From Corynebacterium freiburgense (GTDB lineage Bacteria > Actinomycetota > Actinomycetes > Mycobacteriales > Mycobacteriaceae), in the NCBI RefSeq assembly GCF_030408815.1, contig NZ_CP047355.1, positions 434,001-498,000 on the forward strand: a stretch of 64,000 nucleotides of DNA, given 5' to 3'. A model generated the notes under the pieces. That model saw only the letters and a program-made list of their open reading frames with translations. It made no database searches and was not told the DNA's origin. This document shows positions 17,804-26,087 of the stretch, one piece after another (positions within the stretch are counted from its first letter, which is position 1; every line of letters starts with the position of its first letter). Made by a program: the position numbers and the translations under genes.

Positions 17804-18651
17804 GACGTTGCCTTGTGGTAGTAATCCATAAAAATATCTTCAAGGCCAGCTGGGGTGCAGGTGATATGTGTTGCCTGGGCATGAAGCAATGTTTGGAGTT
17901 GGGTGGGAATATCGTCTCCACTATGAATGGCATCATAGTGTGACCCATTGGGAAGTGTTGCGGTGATTCGGGATCCGTGTAGGTGGGTTAGTTGTTGGAG
18001 TTGCCCGGTTTCTACCACCTTGCCATTTCGGATAATTGTGATGTCATCTGCCAGTTCTTGGACTTCGGAGAGGATATGGCTAGATAGCAGTACGGATGCT
18101 CCCTCGTTCACGCGTTCGCGAATACAGCTTGCAAATTCACGTTCCATAAGGGGGTCAAGCCCAGAGGTTGGTTCGTCGAGTACAAGCACATCCACGTCCG
18201 CCGCGAGTGCCGCAATAATCATGATTTTTTGCCGGTTGCCTTTGGAATATGCGCGTATTCGTTTGGTGGGGTCGAAAGCGAACCGCTCAATTAGTTCAGC
18301 CCGTCGTTTTGGGTTATCTCCATGGGTCCGATCCCGTAACCGTGCCAGTGTTGTGAGTGCCTGCCCGCCAGTCAGATGTGGCCATAATGCGACATCGCCG
18401 GGTATATACGCGACACGACGCGTTGCCACGGCTGGATTGCGTACAGGATCTTGCCCCAGTAATTTGATCGACCCAGCATCTGGCCGTATTAATCCAAGCA
18501 GTGCTCGAATTGTTGTGGATTTTCCGGCACCATTGGGGCCTAGAAATCCATGCACGGTTCCTGTTCTCACTTCTAAATTAAGTGTATCGACGGCCGCGAC
18601 CGTACCGTATCGCTTGGTTAGTCCCACGATTTCAATCGGTTGAGTGTTCAT
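17800..18651 (-). CDS. ABC exporter ATP-binding protein
   Basis: 283 residues, DrrA-like. Walker A is GPNGAGKST (about 40-48), the Q-loop region follows, the signature is a divergent AYSKGNRQK (about 137-145), Walker B is VDVLVLDEPTSGLDP and the switch His is in LLSSHILSE. The C-terminal ~75 residues are the extra domain of drug-export ATPases. It is the only ATPase of the locus and overlaps permease 1. Its promoter at 18659-18689 is MerR-type, and the -10 box ends about 8 nt before the ATG. Confidence 0.93.
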   Translation of the reverse strand: MNTQPIEIVGLTKRYGTVAAVDTLNLEVRTGTVHGFLGPNGAGKSTTIRALLGLIRPDAGSIKLLGQDPVRNPAVATRRVAYIPGDVALWPHLTGGQALTTLARLRDRTHGDNPKRRAELIERFAFDPTKRIRAYSKGNRQKIMIIAALAADVDVLVLDEPTSGLDPLMEREFASCIRERVNEGASVLLSSHILSEVQELADDITIIRNGKVVETGQLQQLTHLHGSRITATLPNGSHYDAIHSGDDIPTQLQTLLHAQATHITCTPAGLEDIFMDYYHKATS

Positions 18652-18658
18652 AGTTTTG

Positions 18659-18689
18659 ATTGAAACCTGTGACGTTACGTCCTAGTCAA
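18659..18689 (-). promoter_or_regulatory. MerR-type promoter/operator of the ABC exporter
   Basis: Minus strand: -35 TTGACT (18684-18689), 19-bp spacer with ACGTAACGTCAC, -10 TTCAAT (18659-18664). The dyad ACGT-a-ACGT has the same spacer position as the two regulator promoters, so one or both MerR proteins should control the exporter. Confidence 0.75.
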
Positions 18690-18771
18690 GAGGCTCTTTC
18701 AATTGTGCACAATAAATCTTGCTTGTTTGCAGCAAGTCGTAGTCACTTCGCTAGGGTGTGCGCCTAACCTT

Positions 18772-20193
18772 ATGAGTATGCGCCCGCTTTATACAGTCCA
18801 ACAGGTTCGTGAAGCTGAAGCTCCGTTACTGGCGGCTCAGGAAACTCCAGACGAGCTGATGCGTAAAGCCGCCCATCAGGTTGCGCTTGCTGCGCGGCAG
18901 ATGCTTGGTGGTACGTTTGGCCGGATTTTAGTATTGGCTGGTTCTGGGGGTAATGGTGGCGATGCACTCTATGCAGCTACGGAGTTAAAGGTAGCTTCAT
19001 TGGAGGCTGTATTGATGGGGGGTCGTGTGCATCAGCCTGCATTAGCCGCTTTTGAAGCAGCCGGTGGAGTCGTTGTGGAAAAGCCGCTAGGGGAGTATTC
19101 CCTGGTGATTGATGGTATTACGGGGATTGGGGGCACTGGGGCATTGCGTGATTGGGCAGCCGGAATTTTGGCTGAGGTGGATGCGCCGATTTTATCGGTT
19201 GACATTCCTTCTGGTGTGGATGCTGATACTGGCGCTACGCATGGTGCTCATGTGCGGGCGCAGCGCACTATTACCTTTAGTGGTTTGCGCTATGCGCATG
19301 CGTTTTCGTCTGCGTGCGGGGAGGTGCAAGTAGCGGATATTGGTTTGGATTTTCCGCCAGCGAAGGCGTTTTTATGGAACGCGCTGCAAGATAGTATTCC
19401 GCTGCAGCTGGAGCCCCGGGAATCAGATGATAAGTATAGCGGTGGAGTCGTTGGCATTTGTGCTGGTAGTGAGCAATATCCTGGTGCTGGTGTATTGTGT
19501 GCTTCGGCTGCTGTGCATGCCACTCCAAGCATGGTTCGATTCATTGGAACCTCTGTTCCAATGCCGGAGATTGTGCCGCACCCCTCGGTTTGGGAGGCTG
19601 GCCGGGTGCAGGCTTGGGTGTATGGTCCAGGACGGGGAGATGCTGATGAATTGGCGGAGCTATTGGGGCGCCCAGAACCATTATTAATCGATGCCACAGG
19701 TTTGACTGTGCTTGCCAAAAACCCAGAGTTGCGGGAGCAGTTAAAGCAGCGTCAGGCTGCTACAGTGCTTACTCCTCATGTGGGGGAATTTGTGCAGTTG
19801 GTGGAAGGGTTTAAGTTGCCGGTAAATCTGGAAAATTGGGTGGTTTCGGCGGAGCAGCTTGCTGCACATACGGGGACGACAGTGCTATTAAAGGGGCGGC
19901 GCACTGTGATTACAAATGCACAAGATCCCACGAATATTGTTGATTTGGGGAGTTCATGGGCGGCAACGCCAGGATCTGGGGATGTGTTGTCTGGGCTGGC
20001 GGGGGCGTGGTTGGCTACGCCGTATCTTGCTGAATTTGGGTCGGTTAAGTTGATTACGCTTGCGGCAATGATTCATGGGCAGGCCGCAGAGATGGCGGCC
20101 CGCACTGCATATGGGTATGCGCCGACGTCAGCATCCTTGATTTTGGATGCGATTCGCCCGGCTACTGCTCGGGTATGTGGTTTCGCTGGATAA
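18772..20193 (+). CDS. nnrD: Bifunctional NAD(P)HX epimerase / ADP-dependent dehydratase
   Basis: 473 residues from ATG 18772 (ATG 18778 also possible); the in-frame ATG at 18703 would add a non-conserved leader. It repairs hydrated NADH/NADPH. The N-terminal YjeF_N epimerase domain has GSGGNGGDALYAATEL near residue 57 and DIPSGVDADTG near 145. The C-terminal ribokinase-like dehydratase has KGRRTVI and the catalytic-Asp motif PGSGDVLSGLAGAWLA near 400. Both active sites are intact, unlike the paralogue at 10945. alr follows, as in mycobacteria (Rv3433c region). Confidence 0.93.
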   Translation: MSMRPLYTVQQVREAEAPLLAAQETPDELMRKAAHQVALAARQMLGGTFGRILVLAGSGGNGGDALYAATELKVASLEAVLMGGRVHQPALAAFEAAGGVVVEKPLGEYSLVIDGITGIGGTGALRDWAAGILAEVDAPILSVDIPSGVDADTGATHGAHVRAQRTITFSGLRYAHAFSSACGEVQVADIGLDFPPAKAFLWNALQDSIPLQLEPRESDDKYSGGVVGICAGSEQYPGAGVLCASAAVHATPSMVRFIGTSVPMPEIVPHPSVWEAGRVQAWVYGPGRGDADELAELLGRPEPLLIDATGLTVLAKNPELREQLKQRQAATVLTPHVGEFVQLVEGFKLPVNLENWVVSAEQLAAHTGTTVLLKGRRTVITNAQDPTNIVDLGSSWAATPGSGDVLSGLAGAWLATPYLAEFGSVKLITLAAMIHGQAAEMAARTAYGYAPTSASLILDAIRPATARVCGFAG

Positions 20194-20278
20194 AGGCGAA
20201 GGCCGCAAACCCTAAGAATGTGCAAAAGAAGAGTATTTGTGCAAATGCTAGTAGTTCTGCTACGCCGATCTTTAACAT
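20162..20278 (-). CDS. Possible 38-residue single-helix membrane protein
   Basis: ATG at 20276-20278 is preceded (minus strand) by GGGGTGAGAG, a good ribosome-binding site. The product is MLKIGVAE, one strongly hydrophobic helix (LLAFAQILFFCTFLGFAAFA) and a short polar tail FIQRNHIPEQ. It overlaps the 3' end of nnrD by 32 bp in convergent orientation. The helix and RBS make it more than a chance frame, but nothing else proves expression. Function unknown. Confidence 0.45.
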   Translation of the reverse strand: MLKIGVAELLAFAQILFFCTFLGFAAFAFIQRNHIPEQ

Positions 20279-20413
20279 TACTCTCACCCCGTTTCGAGTT
20301 TGATGACACCTCCATCATACGTGCTTGCAGGAGTTTTTGACTAGCATTGTGTTGCCGCAATCGGGGGTTACTAAGCATGGCGTGTGCTCATGCTCGTGGC
20401 AGAATACGTAGAT

Positions 20414-21511
20414 ATGGATTTGCTCACCTCGGTTATTGATCTTGATGCCATCGCGCACAATACTCGCCTGCTAAAACGGCATGCTGGTAGTGCGCAGCTT
20501 ATGGGTGTATTAAAAGCAGATGGGTATAATCACGGCGCACTCGAAGTAGCACGAGTTATGGCTGGTGCCGGGGCTGATCAGTTTGGAGTGGCTACATTGG
20601 GGGAGGCATTGGCGTTGCGCGGTGGGGGCGTCGATAAGCCGATTTTGGCGTGGATTTGGGATGCAGCTGCAGACCTCAACCCTGTGCTCGATGCCGGCAT
20701 TGAATTAGGCCTTCCCAGTATTGCCCATGTTGAACGGGTATGCGCACTAGGGCGGCCTGCGCGAGTATCCCTGAAATTAGATACGGGGTTGGGCCGTTCA
20801 GGTTTAGTTGAGGATGATTGGGGCAAAGCCTTCACATTGCTTCGCGACGCCCCAAACCTTACCCTCACCGGCTTATTTACGCACTTTGCGTGCGCCGACG
20901 AAGTGGAAAACCCCCACAATAACCTACAAATCGAACGCTTCCGTAAGGCGATTCGGCGTGCCCGTGAGTTCGGCCTGGAAGTCCCGATAAACCATATGGC
21001 GAATTCCGCTGGGCTACTTATGCATCCTGATTCCCATTTCCAATTGGTGCGTCCCGGGATCGCCCTTTATGGATTAAGTCCCATTGCTGGCCAACAATTT
21101 GATCTTCGGCCAGCAATGTCCTGGATAGCGCGAGTGACAGTGGTCAAAAAGCTCCGCGCTGGTGAGGGCGTAAGTTACGGTCTTTCCTGGCATGCCCCCG
21201 AAGACGGTTTTGTGGCGATTGTCCCCTGCGGTTATGCCGATGGTTTGCCCAGGGCATTACAAGAGAAAATCACAGTAGTAATCAATGGGCGCCCATACCC
21301 TCAGGTAGGCAGGGTATGTATGGACCAAATCGTTGTGTGGTTGGATAAGGATACTGTTCCACAAGGAGCGCAAGCCATACTATTCGGCCCTGGGCATAAC
21401 GGAGAAATGACCGCAGATACCATTGCCACCGCATTGGGCACAATTAACTACGAGGTAGTTTGCAGCCCCCGCGGGCGAACAAATCGAACCTATATTGGAG
21501 GTGCCTTATGA
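20414..21511 (+). CDS. alr: Alanine racemase
   Basis: Interconverts L- and D-alanine for peptidoglycan; PLP-dependent, cytoplasmic. About 365 residues from ATG 20414 (MDLLTSVIDLDAIAHNTR); ATG 20390 and GTG 20384 are in frame upstream. The PLP lysine is in VLKADGYNHGA near residue 35, and the catalytic tyrosine loop GEGVSYGLSW is in the second half. MANSAG and RPGIALYG are typical. It is first gene of a run with tsaE, tsaB, rimI and tsaD; its TGA overlaps the tsaE start. Confidence 0.95.
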   Translation: MDLLTSVIDLDAIAHNTRLLKRHAGSAQLMGVLKADGYNHGALEVARVMAGAGADQFGVATLGEALALRGGGVDKPILAWIWDAAADLNPVLDAGIELGLPSIAHVERVCALGRPARVSLKLDTGLGRSGLVEDDWGKAFTLLRDAPNLTLTGLFTHFACADEVENPHNNLQIERFRKAIRRAREFGLEVPINHMANSAGLLMHPDSHFQLVRPGIALYGLSPIAGQQFDLRPAMSWIARVTVVKKLRAGEGVSYGLSWHAPEDGFVAIVPCGYADGLPRALQEKITVVINGRPYPQVGRVCMDQIVVWLDKDTVPQGAQAILFGPGHNGEMTADTIATALGTINYEVVCSPRGRTNRTYIGGAL

Positions 21512-21987
21512 ACGCAATAACTCGGCGCCTGGAAACCGCCGCTGATACCCAAGCATTAGGCGAGGAAATCGGCCGCACTTTAACTGCGGGCGACCTGGTT
21601 ATTCTCGATGGCCCTCTTGGTGCCGGAAAAACCACCTTTACACAAGGACTCGCGCGGGGCCTACAAGTAAAAGGCCGAGTAACCTCCCCAACATTTGTGA
21701 TTGCCCGAGAGCACCGGTCCCTGGTAGGCGGCCCAACACTTATTCACGTAGACCTTTACCGACTCCTCGACGAAGACGCAACCGGCACCACAGACCCCTT
21801 AGGCGCATTAGATTCCTTAGATTTAGATACTGATCTCACACATGCAGTAGTAGTGGCGGAATGGGGTGGTGGGATTGTCGAACAGATCGCCGCACGTTGC
21901 TTAAAAGTGTCGTTCGACCGAGAAACTGCCGTACTGGAAGACCCCAATTCGGAAGCACGCCTGATTTCTTGGGAGTGGTTGTCTTAG
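21508..21987 (+). CDS. tsaE: tRNA t6A synthesis ATPase TsaE
   Basis: 159 residues from ATG 21508, overlapping the alr stop (ATGA) with GGAGG at 21497-21501. Walker A is GPLGAGKTTFTQGLARGL, followed by SPTFVI and the HVDLYRL and VVVAEWGGG motifs of TsaE. It acts with TsaB and TsaD in threonylcarbamoylation of adenosine 37 in ANN-decoding tRNAs. The C-terminal LISWEWLS is echoed by a second copy of the same DNA 34 bp downstream (see the direct repeat). Confidence 0.95.
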   Translation: MNAITRRLETAADTQALGEEIGRTLTAGDLVILDGPLGAGKTTFTQGLARGLQVKGRVTSPTFVIAREHRSLVGGPTLIHVDLYRLLDEDATGTTDPLGALDSLDLDTDLTHAVVVAEWGGGIVEQIAARCLKVSFDRETAVLEDPNSEARLISWEWLS

Positions 21988-22012
21988 GTCCGGCTTGATC
22001 TCTTGGGAGTGG
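21962..22012 (+). repeat. Short direct repeat spanning the tsaE stop
   Basis: TGATTTCTTGGGAGTGG (21962-21978) recurs as TGATCTCTTGGGAGTGG (21996-22012). It looks like a small tandem duplication of the end of tsaE that lengthened the tsaE-tsaB gap. Confidence 0.7.
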
Positions 22013-22039
22013 CTACGTTGGGGGGTTAGGCTGTATCTC

Positions 22040-22687
22040 GTGCTAGTTCTTGCAATTGATACATCCACTTCAACCATTGTTACTGGTGTAGTGCGCGATG
22101 GTTCTACACTTGCAGAGCGGATCCTTGTGGATTCTGGTCTGCACAATGAGGAACTTATCCCGCGCATTCAGGAAGTATTGCAGGAGGCAAACCTTACGTT
22201 CGCTGATCTTGATGCGGTTGTTGTTGGGTGTGGCCCCGGCTTGTTTACTGGCTTACGCGTTGGCATGGCTACTGCCGCCGCTCTGGGGGATGCCCTCCAT
22301 ATTCCCGTACACGGTGTTTGTTCCCTCGACGCCATTGCCCAGCGTATCGACGCCCCGACAGCCCTGGTCACCATAGACGCCAGGCGCCGCGAGGTGTTTT
22401 GGGCTCGATATACCGAAGGGACTCGTACCCAAGGTCCCGAAGTTGCAGCACCACAAAGCCTTACTGAAAATGCAGACGTAGTGAATGTGCCCGAACACCT
22501 TTCCGATTTAATCCCAGCGCAAGGACGCCGAACATATCTTCACCCCACACCTGCGGCGCTTATTGCATGTGCGGATTTCCAATCTCCAGCGGAGCCTTTA
22601 AAGGCTTTATATCTTCGTCGCCCCGATGTGAAAGAACCCAAGCCAAAACCCAAGAGCCCTGCGGTTCCTGATGTGGAGCTACGCTAA
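22040..22687 (+). CDS. tsaB: tRNA t6A synthesis protein TsaB
   Basis: 215 residues from GTG 22040 (VLVLAIDTSTS); in-frame upstream codons run through the duplicated end of tsaE and are unlikely to be used. TsaB is an inactive ASKHA-fold partner that dimerises with TsaD. Motifs are AIDTSTS at the N-terminus and GPGLFTGLRVGMATA near residue 70. The C-terminal tail is Pro/Lys-rich (EPKPKPKSPAVP). Its TAA overlaps the ATG of rimI. Confidence 0.92.
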   Translation: MLVLAIDTSTSTIVTGVVRDGSTLAERILVDSGLHNEELIPRIQEVLQEANLTFADLDAVVVGCGPGLFTGLRVGMATAAALGDALHIPVHGVCSLDAIAQRIDAPTALVTIDARRREVFWARYTEGTRTQGPEVAAPQSLTENADVVNVPEHLSDLIPAQGRRTYLHPTPAALIACADFQSPAEPLKALYLRRPDVKEPKPKPKSPAVPDVELR

Positions 22688-23142
22688 TGGAGATGCGCCG
22701 TTTAGCCGCACATGATGCACCTGCTTGCGGCGACCTAGAACTAATTCTTTTCCCCGAAGATTCCCCCTGGCCCGCCAACGCTTTCGAAGCAGAGTTCCGC
22801 AGTCCGTTCAATTTTTATATCGGATTATTTGACCCCGAACTCATAGGCTATGCGGGGCTTGCAATGCTAGGTCCTTCAAGTAATCCTGAATTTGAAATTC
22901 ATACCATTGGAGTAACCCCAGAACGTCAAGGCGAAGGCTTGGGAAGACTTCTTATGGACCAATTAATCGCCGCAGCCGATAACTATGGTGGCCCGATTTA
23001 CTTGGAAGTCCGAACAGATAATGAACCCGCTATTGGCTTATATAAAAGCTATGGGTTTACCATTACTGGCACCCGAAAACACTACTATCAGCCCTCCGGG
23101 GCAGATGCATTTAGCATGAAACGAGAAGGCCGTAATGAATAG
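22687..23142 (+). CDS. rimI: Ribosomal protein S18-alanine N-acetyltransferase, RimI-type GNAT
   Basis: 151 residues. GNAT fold with the acetyl-CoA loop [18 protein letters not shown] at about 78-95, [18 protein letters not shown] and the C-terminal [11 protein letters not shown] typical of RimI. It acetylates a protein N-terminus, classically ribosomal S18. It sits between tsaB and tsaD with both junctions overlapping, the usual actinobacterial order. Confidence 0.93.
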   Translation: MEMRRLAAHDAPACGDLELILFPEDSPWPANAFEAEFRSPFNFYIGLFDPELIGYAGLAMLGPSSNPEFEIHTIGVTPERQGEGLGRLLMDQLIAAADNYGGPIYLEVRTDNEPAIGLYKSYGFTITGTRKHYYQPSGADAFSMKREGRNE

Positions 23143-24184
23143 CGCAATCGTCCTTGGCGTGGAATCTTCCTGCGATGAAACAGGCGTGGGGATCGTACGT
23201 GTGAGCTGGGATGATACTTCCGACCCCACGTTTGAAATCCTGGCTGATGTGGTGGCTAGCTCCATGGATCAACATGCTCGTTTTGGTGGTGTTATCCCTG
23301 AAATCGCCTCACGAGCCCATCTTGAGCAAATTGTCCCCGTAATGCGCGCAGCACTCGCTGAAGCTGGCGTAGAGAAACCCGATGTTGTTGCTGCAACTGT
23401 TGGCCCGGGTCTCGCTGGCGCGTTACTCGTAGGTGCGAGCGCTGCCAAAGGATACGCTGCTGCCTGGAATGTACCTTTTTACGGAATCAACCATTTAGGC
23501 GGACACGTTGCTGTGGCGAATCTTGAAGGTGAACCATTGCCTCACGCTATTGCGTTATTAGTCTCCGGTGGGCACACCCAATTGCTTGAATTAAATGGCA
23601 CTGACATGCGAGAGCTTGGCTCCACGCTTGACGACGCCGCGGGCGAGGCCTACGACAAAGTGGCACGTTTGCTGCGTTTAGGATATCCAGGCGGGCCGAT
23701 CGTGGATACGCTTGCCCATCGCGGTAACCCAACAATCGATTTCCCGCGCGGCCTAGCCAAAAAAACCGACTCCCGTTATGACTTCTCATTCTCTGGCGTA
23801 AAAACAGCAGTAGCCCGCTACATCGAAGCCGCCGAACGCAAAGGCGAAGTAATCTCCGTAGAAGACGTGTGCGCTTCCTTCCAAGAAGCCGTCTGCGACG
23901 TACTTACGTTCAAAGCAATCCGCGCTTGCAAAGACACTGGTGCCAAAGTCTTGCTCCTTGGTGGCGGTGTCGCTGCAAACTCCCGACTCCGTGAACTTGC
24001 CGCAGAACGCTGCGCCAAGGAAAACATCGAGCTGAGGGTCCCATCACCAAAACTTTGCACTGACAATGGGGTAATGATCGCAACTTTCGGTGCCCAACTC
24101 CTAGCTAGTGGAGCAAAGCCATCACCCCTTACCATCGGTTGCGACCCTTCCCTTGAAGTAGAAACCCAACAAATTAATGCTTGA
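23135..24184 (+). CDS. tsaD: tRNA t6A transferase subunit TsaD
   Basis: 349 residues, catalytic subunit for transfer of threonylcarbamoyl to tRNA A37. ASKHA fold: [16 protein letters not shown] at the start, iron-binding HLGGH near 110, [24 protein letters not shown] and [14 protein letters not shown] 23135 lies inside the end of rimI. It ends the alr-tsaEB-rimI-tsaD operon. A small hairpin (24189-24205) without a T run follows. Confidence 0.96.
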   Translation: MNSAIVLGVESSCDETGVGIVRVSWDDTSDPTFEILADVVASSMDQHARFGGVIPEIASRAHLEQIVPVMRAALAEAGVEKPDVVAATVGPGLAGALLVGASAAKGYAAAWNVPFYGINHLGGHVAVANLEGEPLPHAIALLVSGGHTQLLELNGTDMRELGSTLDDAAGEAYDKVARLLRLGYPGGPIVDTLAHRGNPTIDFPRGLAKKTDSRYDFSFSGVKTAVARYIEAAERKGEVISVEDVCASFQEAVCDVLTFKAIRACKDTGAKVLLLGGGVAANSRLRELAAERCAKENIELRVPSPKLCTDNGVMIATFGAQLLASGAKPSPLTIGCDPSLEVETQQINA

Positions 24185-24261
24185 ACAGTCAGTTTCTTAA
24201 ACTGAGCCCCTTAGGTGTTGAGGGCTGATCAGCCTATCAACCTCGGGTTTGGGGTGGTGGG

Positions 24262-24392
24262 TGATATAAAATTGCCATCTTTTTTAAAAAGTTGCCCTTT
24301 TTGTATCATTGACCTCTGTAAAACCCCAGGTCAGAAAATAGCGAATGGTACAAAATGGAGGGGTTTTTAAAAAAGTTGTATATTTTGTAACA
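24262..24392. repeat. Double palindrome, family 2 (copy 1)
   Basis: Two 47-bp units, 24262-24308 and 24346-24392, separated by a 37-bp spacer. The ends of the first are TGATATAAAA and TTTTTGTATCA; the inner part is rich in T and A runs with GTTGCCC. The spacer contains TTGACCTCTG and AAAACCCCAGGTCA, nearly identical to copy 2 at 36350. The second unit's 3' arm is altered (TTTTGTAACA). It lies between tsaD and a DUF1963 gene. Confidence 0.88.
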
Positions 24393-24443
24393 AATGTACA
24401 CAATGCAAAACTTTTATTTAAGCCTTTGGCCTAGGGCAACCTA

Positions 24444-25244
24444 CTAAAAACATTGCCAGGAATAAAACACGTGACTAAAATCCTTTCGCTCCAAATCCGG
24501 TGATGAAATAAAGAAGTGCCCAACACCAGCGTCGCCCCAACTGATTTTTACCTGGGAATCGGGGGTATCTTCGCTATCAATTTGTAGCAGGAGCTCTAAT
24601 GATGGGTCGTTTCGCGGATCATCCTGTATAAAGAGAGGCCAGCCTCCTGCGTAAATGTGACGCCCTTCATGGGTCATGCTGTCCCAAATTTCAGCTTCTG
24701 AAATCCCTGCTTTTTCGGCGGCCAATATAAACTGCTCATCATTAACTGAGGGAAGCTGTTCGTATGGTTTTCCGGTTACTTCGAAATAGCCATTTCGGAT
24801 AGGGGTGGCGATTTCTGCATGGTGGTAGGCAAGTTTGGCATTCGCATATTCCTGCTCAGGCATCAACCGAACTACTGAGCCTTTGGATTTCTGATTGGCG
24901 CTTGTGTCAAGTCCAAAGACACTGTCGTCGCCAACGAAAAATTGCAGTAAGCCAGAATTTGGAAAGTTTGTTCGTTCGGGTAGTTGGGCAAGATTTAGTT
25001 GCGCAAGATGAATCAGCGGTCGTTCGCATTGGTCCGTTGGCCATGGAAAATTTTTTGATATTAACGCAGCCCCACCTAATCTCGAATTTTGCGGGGTAGT
25101 TTTTACTGCTTGGCACATCTTTTCCGGCATAGCTATCCGCGGCGTAAGCTGAAGTGCCGTGGTTAATCGAAATTGAGTTTTAAAAAACGATGCGTGGTGT
25201 TGTAAGTGTTTCGGGATTTTATCTCGTAGCGGTTGAGGGTGCAT
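24444..25244 (-). CDS. DUF1963 (YwqG-like) protein, paralogue 1
   Basis: 266 residues, soluble. It has the family pattern SRLGGAALIS, FPWP, LIHLAQLNLAQLPER, SGLLQFFVGDD and the end WGDAGVGHFFIS, with a final YSWQCF. It shares this with three more genes at 26064, 26909 and 27806. DUF1963 has no proven enzymatic role; members occur as immunity-type genes near polymorphic toxins. It is separated from the other three by the AbiEi antitoxin gene. Start ATG 25244. Confidence 0.85.
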   Translation of the reverse strand: MHPQPLRDKIPKHLQHHASFFKTQFRLTTALQLTPRIAMPEKMCQAVKTTPQNSRLGGAALISKNFPWPTDQCERPLIHLAQLNLAQLPERTNFPNSGLLQFFVGDDSVFGLDTSANQKSKGSVVRLMPEQEYANAKLAYHHAEIATPIRNGYFEVTGKPYEQLPSVNDEQFILAAEKAGISEAEIWDSMTHEGRHIYAGGWPLFIQDDPRNDPSLELLLQIDSEDTPDSQVKISWGDAGVGHFFISSPDLERKDFSHVFYSWQCF

Positions 25245-25360
25245 TTTTAATTTTATTCCCTTAAGCTCTAGTGTGCTCTCGTATTGGGTGCAATCGTGTG
25301 GGGACTAGAAACACCACGCAAACTTGCTGCTAAAGTTACCGTGTGAACATTTAGGAGTTG

Positions 25361-25948
25361 GTGTTGGCTAGATTGCAAGTGCCGTATGTATTTACGCTGG
25401 AAGATGCCCGTACTTCCGGATTACGTAAAGATGAGGTTTATGAACTCGTGTCCATGGGCGTTATTCATCGTATTGGGCGTGGAGTTTACGAGCAAGATGG
25501 GGTTTTACCTAGTGAAACCTCAATTCCAATAGGGGTAAGTTTGGTTCGCCCGGAGGCAACTTTATGTTTGCAAAGTGCCTTAGCATTTCACGGTTTATTG
25601 GATAAAACCCCTGAACGGCATCATATTTCCGTCCCGCGCGGGATGCGTTTTCCTGCTGGTTTTCAAACTGTGGATTGGCATAGTTTTGATCGTTCCACCT
25701 ATGATTTTGGGCGCGAAATGCATAGTGCTGAAGGTGATTTGCAATTCGCGGTATATGATCCGCAGCGTACGCTTCTCGATTGCTTCCGCCTATTGCATAT
25801 TCTGGGCGAAGAGACCGCCATGCAGGCACTTCGCGCTTGGTCGGAGGAAAGGGATAATTCCCTGGATGAGTTGCGCACGCTAGCTCAGCATCTCCCCGGC
25901 GTGGAATGGAAGCTAATACCGGCGATTTCAGAAATAGAATCTATATAG
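25361..25948 (+). CDS. AbiEi-type antitoxin / type IV toxin-antitoxin regulator
   Basis: About 195 residues. The N-terminal winged-helix (FTLEDARTSGLRKDEVYELV, then GVIHRIGRGVYEQDG) and a C-terminal AbiEi domain (ATLCLQSALAFHGLLD, HHISVPRG, PQRTLLDCFRLL) are those of abortive-infection antitoxins, which repress their own operon and counter a nucleotidyltransferase toxin. AGGAG lies at 25353-25357; TTG 25358, GTG 25361 and TTG 25364 are all possible starts. The toxin partner directly downstream is reduced to a stub. Confidence 0.85.
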   Translation: MLARLQVPYVFTLEDARTSGLRKDEVYELVSMGVIHRIGRGVYEQDGVLPSETSIPIGVSLVRPEATLCLQSALAFHGLLDKTPERHHISVPRGMRFPAGFQTVDWHSFDRSTYDFGREMHSAEGDLQFAVYDPQRTLLDCFRLLHILGEETAMQALRAWSEERDNSLDELRTLAQHLPGVEWKLIPAISEIESI

Positions 25949-25976
25949 CCGCCATTCTGAGCTTAGGGAGACTAAG

Positions 25977-26087
25977 TTGGGTGCATTCACTAACAAAAAT
26001 AAGATTTACGACGCCCACGTCCGCAACCTTGAGCGAAGTGTTTTGCCTCAGCCTGTCGCCGGGTTAGTAGCAATCCCAGGTATATAG
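25977..26087 (+). pseudogene. Truncated AbiEii-like toxin gene (5' stub only)
   Basis: Right after the antitoxin, TAGGGAG (25964-25970) precedes TTG 25977. That frame gives GAFTNKNKIYDAHVRNLERS and ends after 36 residues, running into the 3' end of the convergent DUF1963 gene. A toxin of the AbiEii type would be about 250-300 residues, with GSxxxxxD and KGG motifs that are absent. Position and RBS point to the remnant of the partner toxin, with the break at about 26064. Identity as AbiEii is inferred from the neighbour, not from catalytic motifs. Confidence 0.5.
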
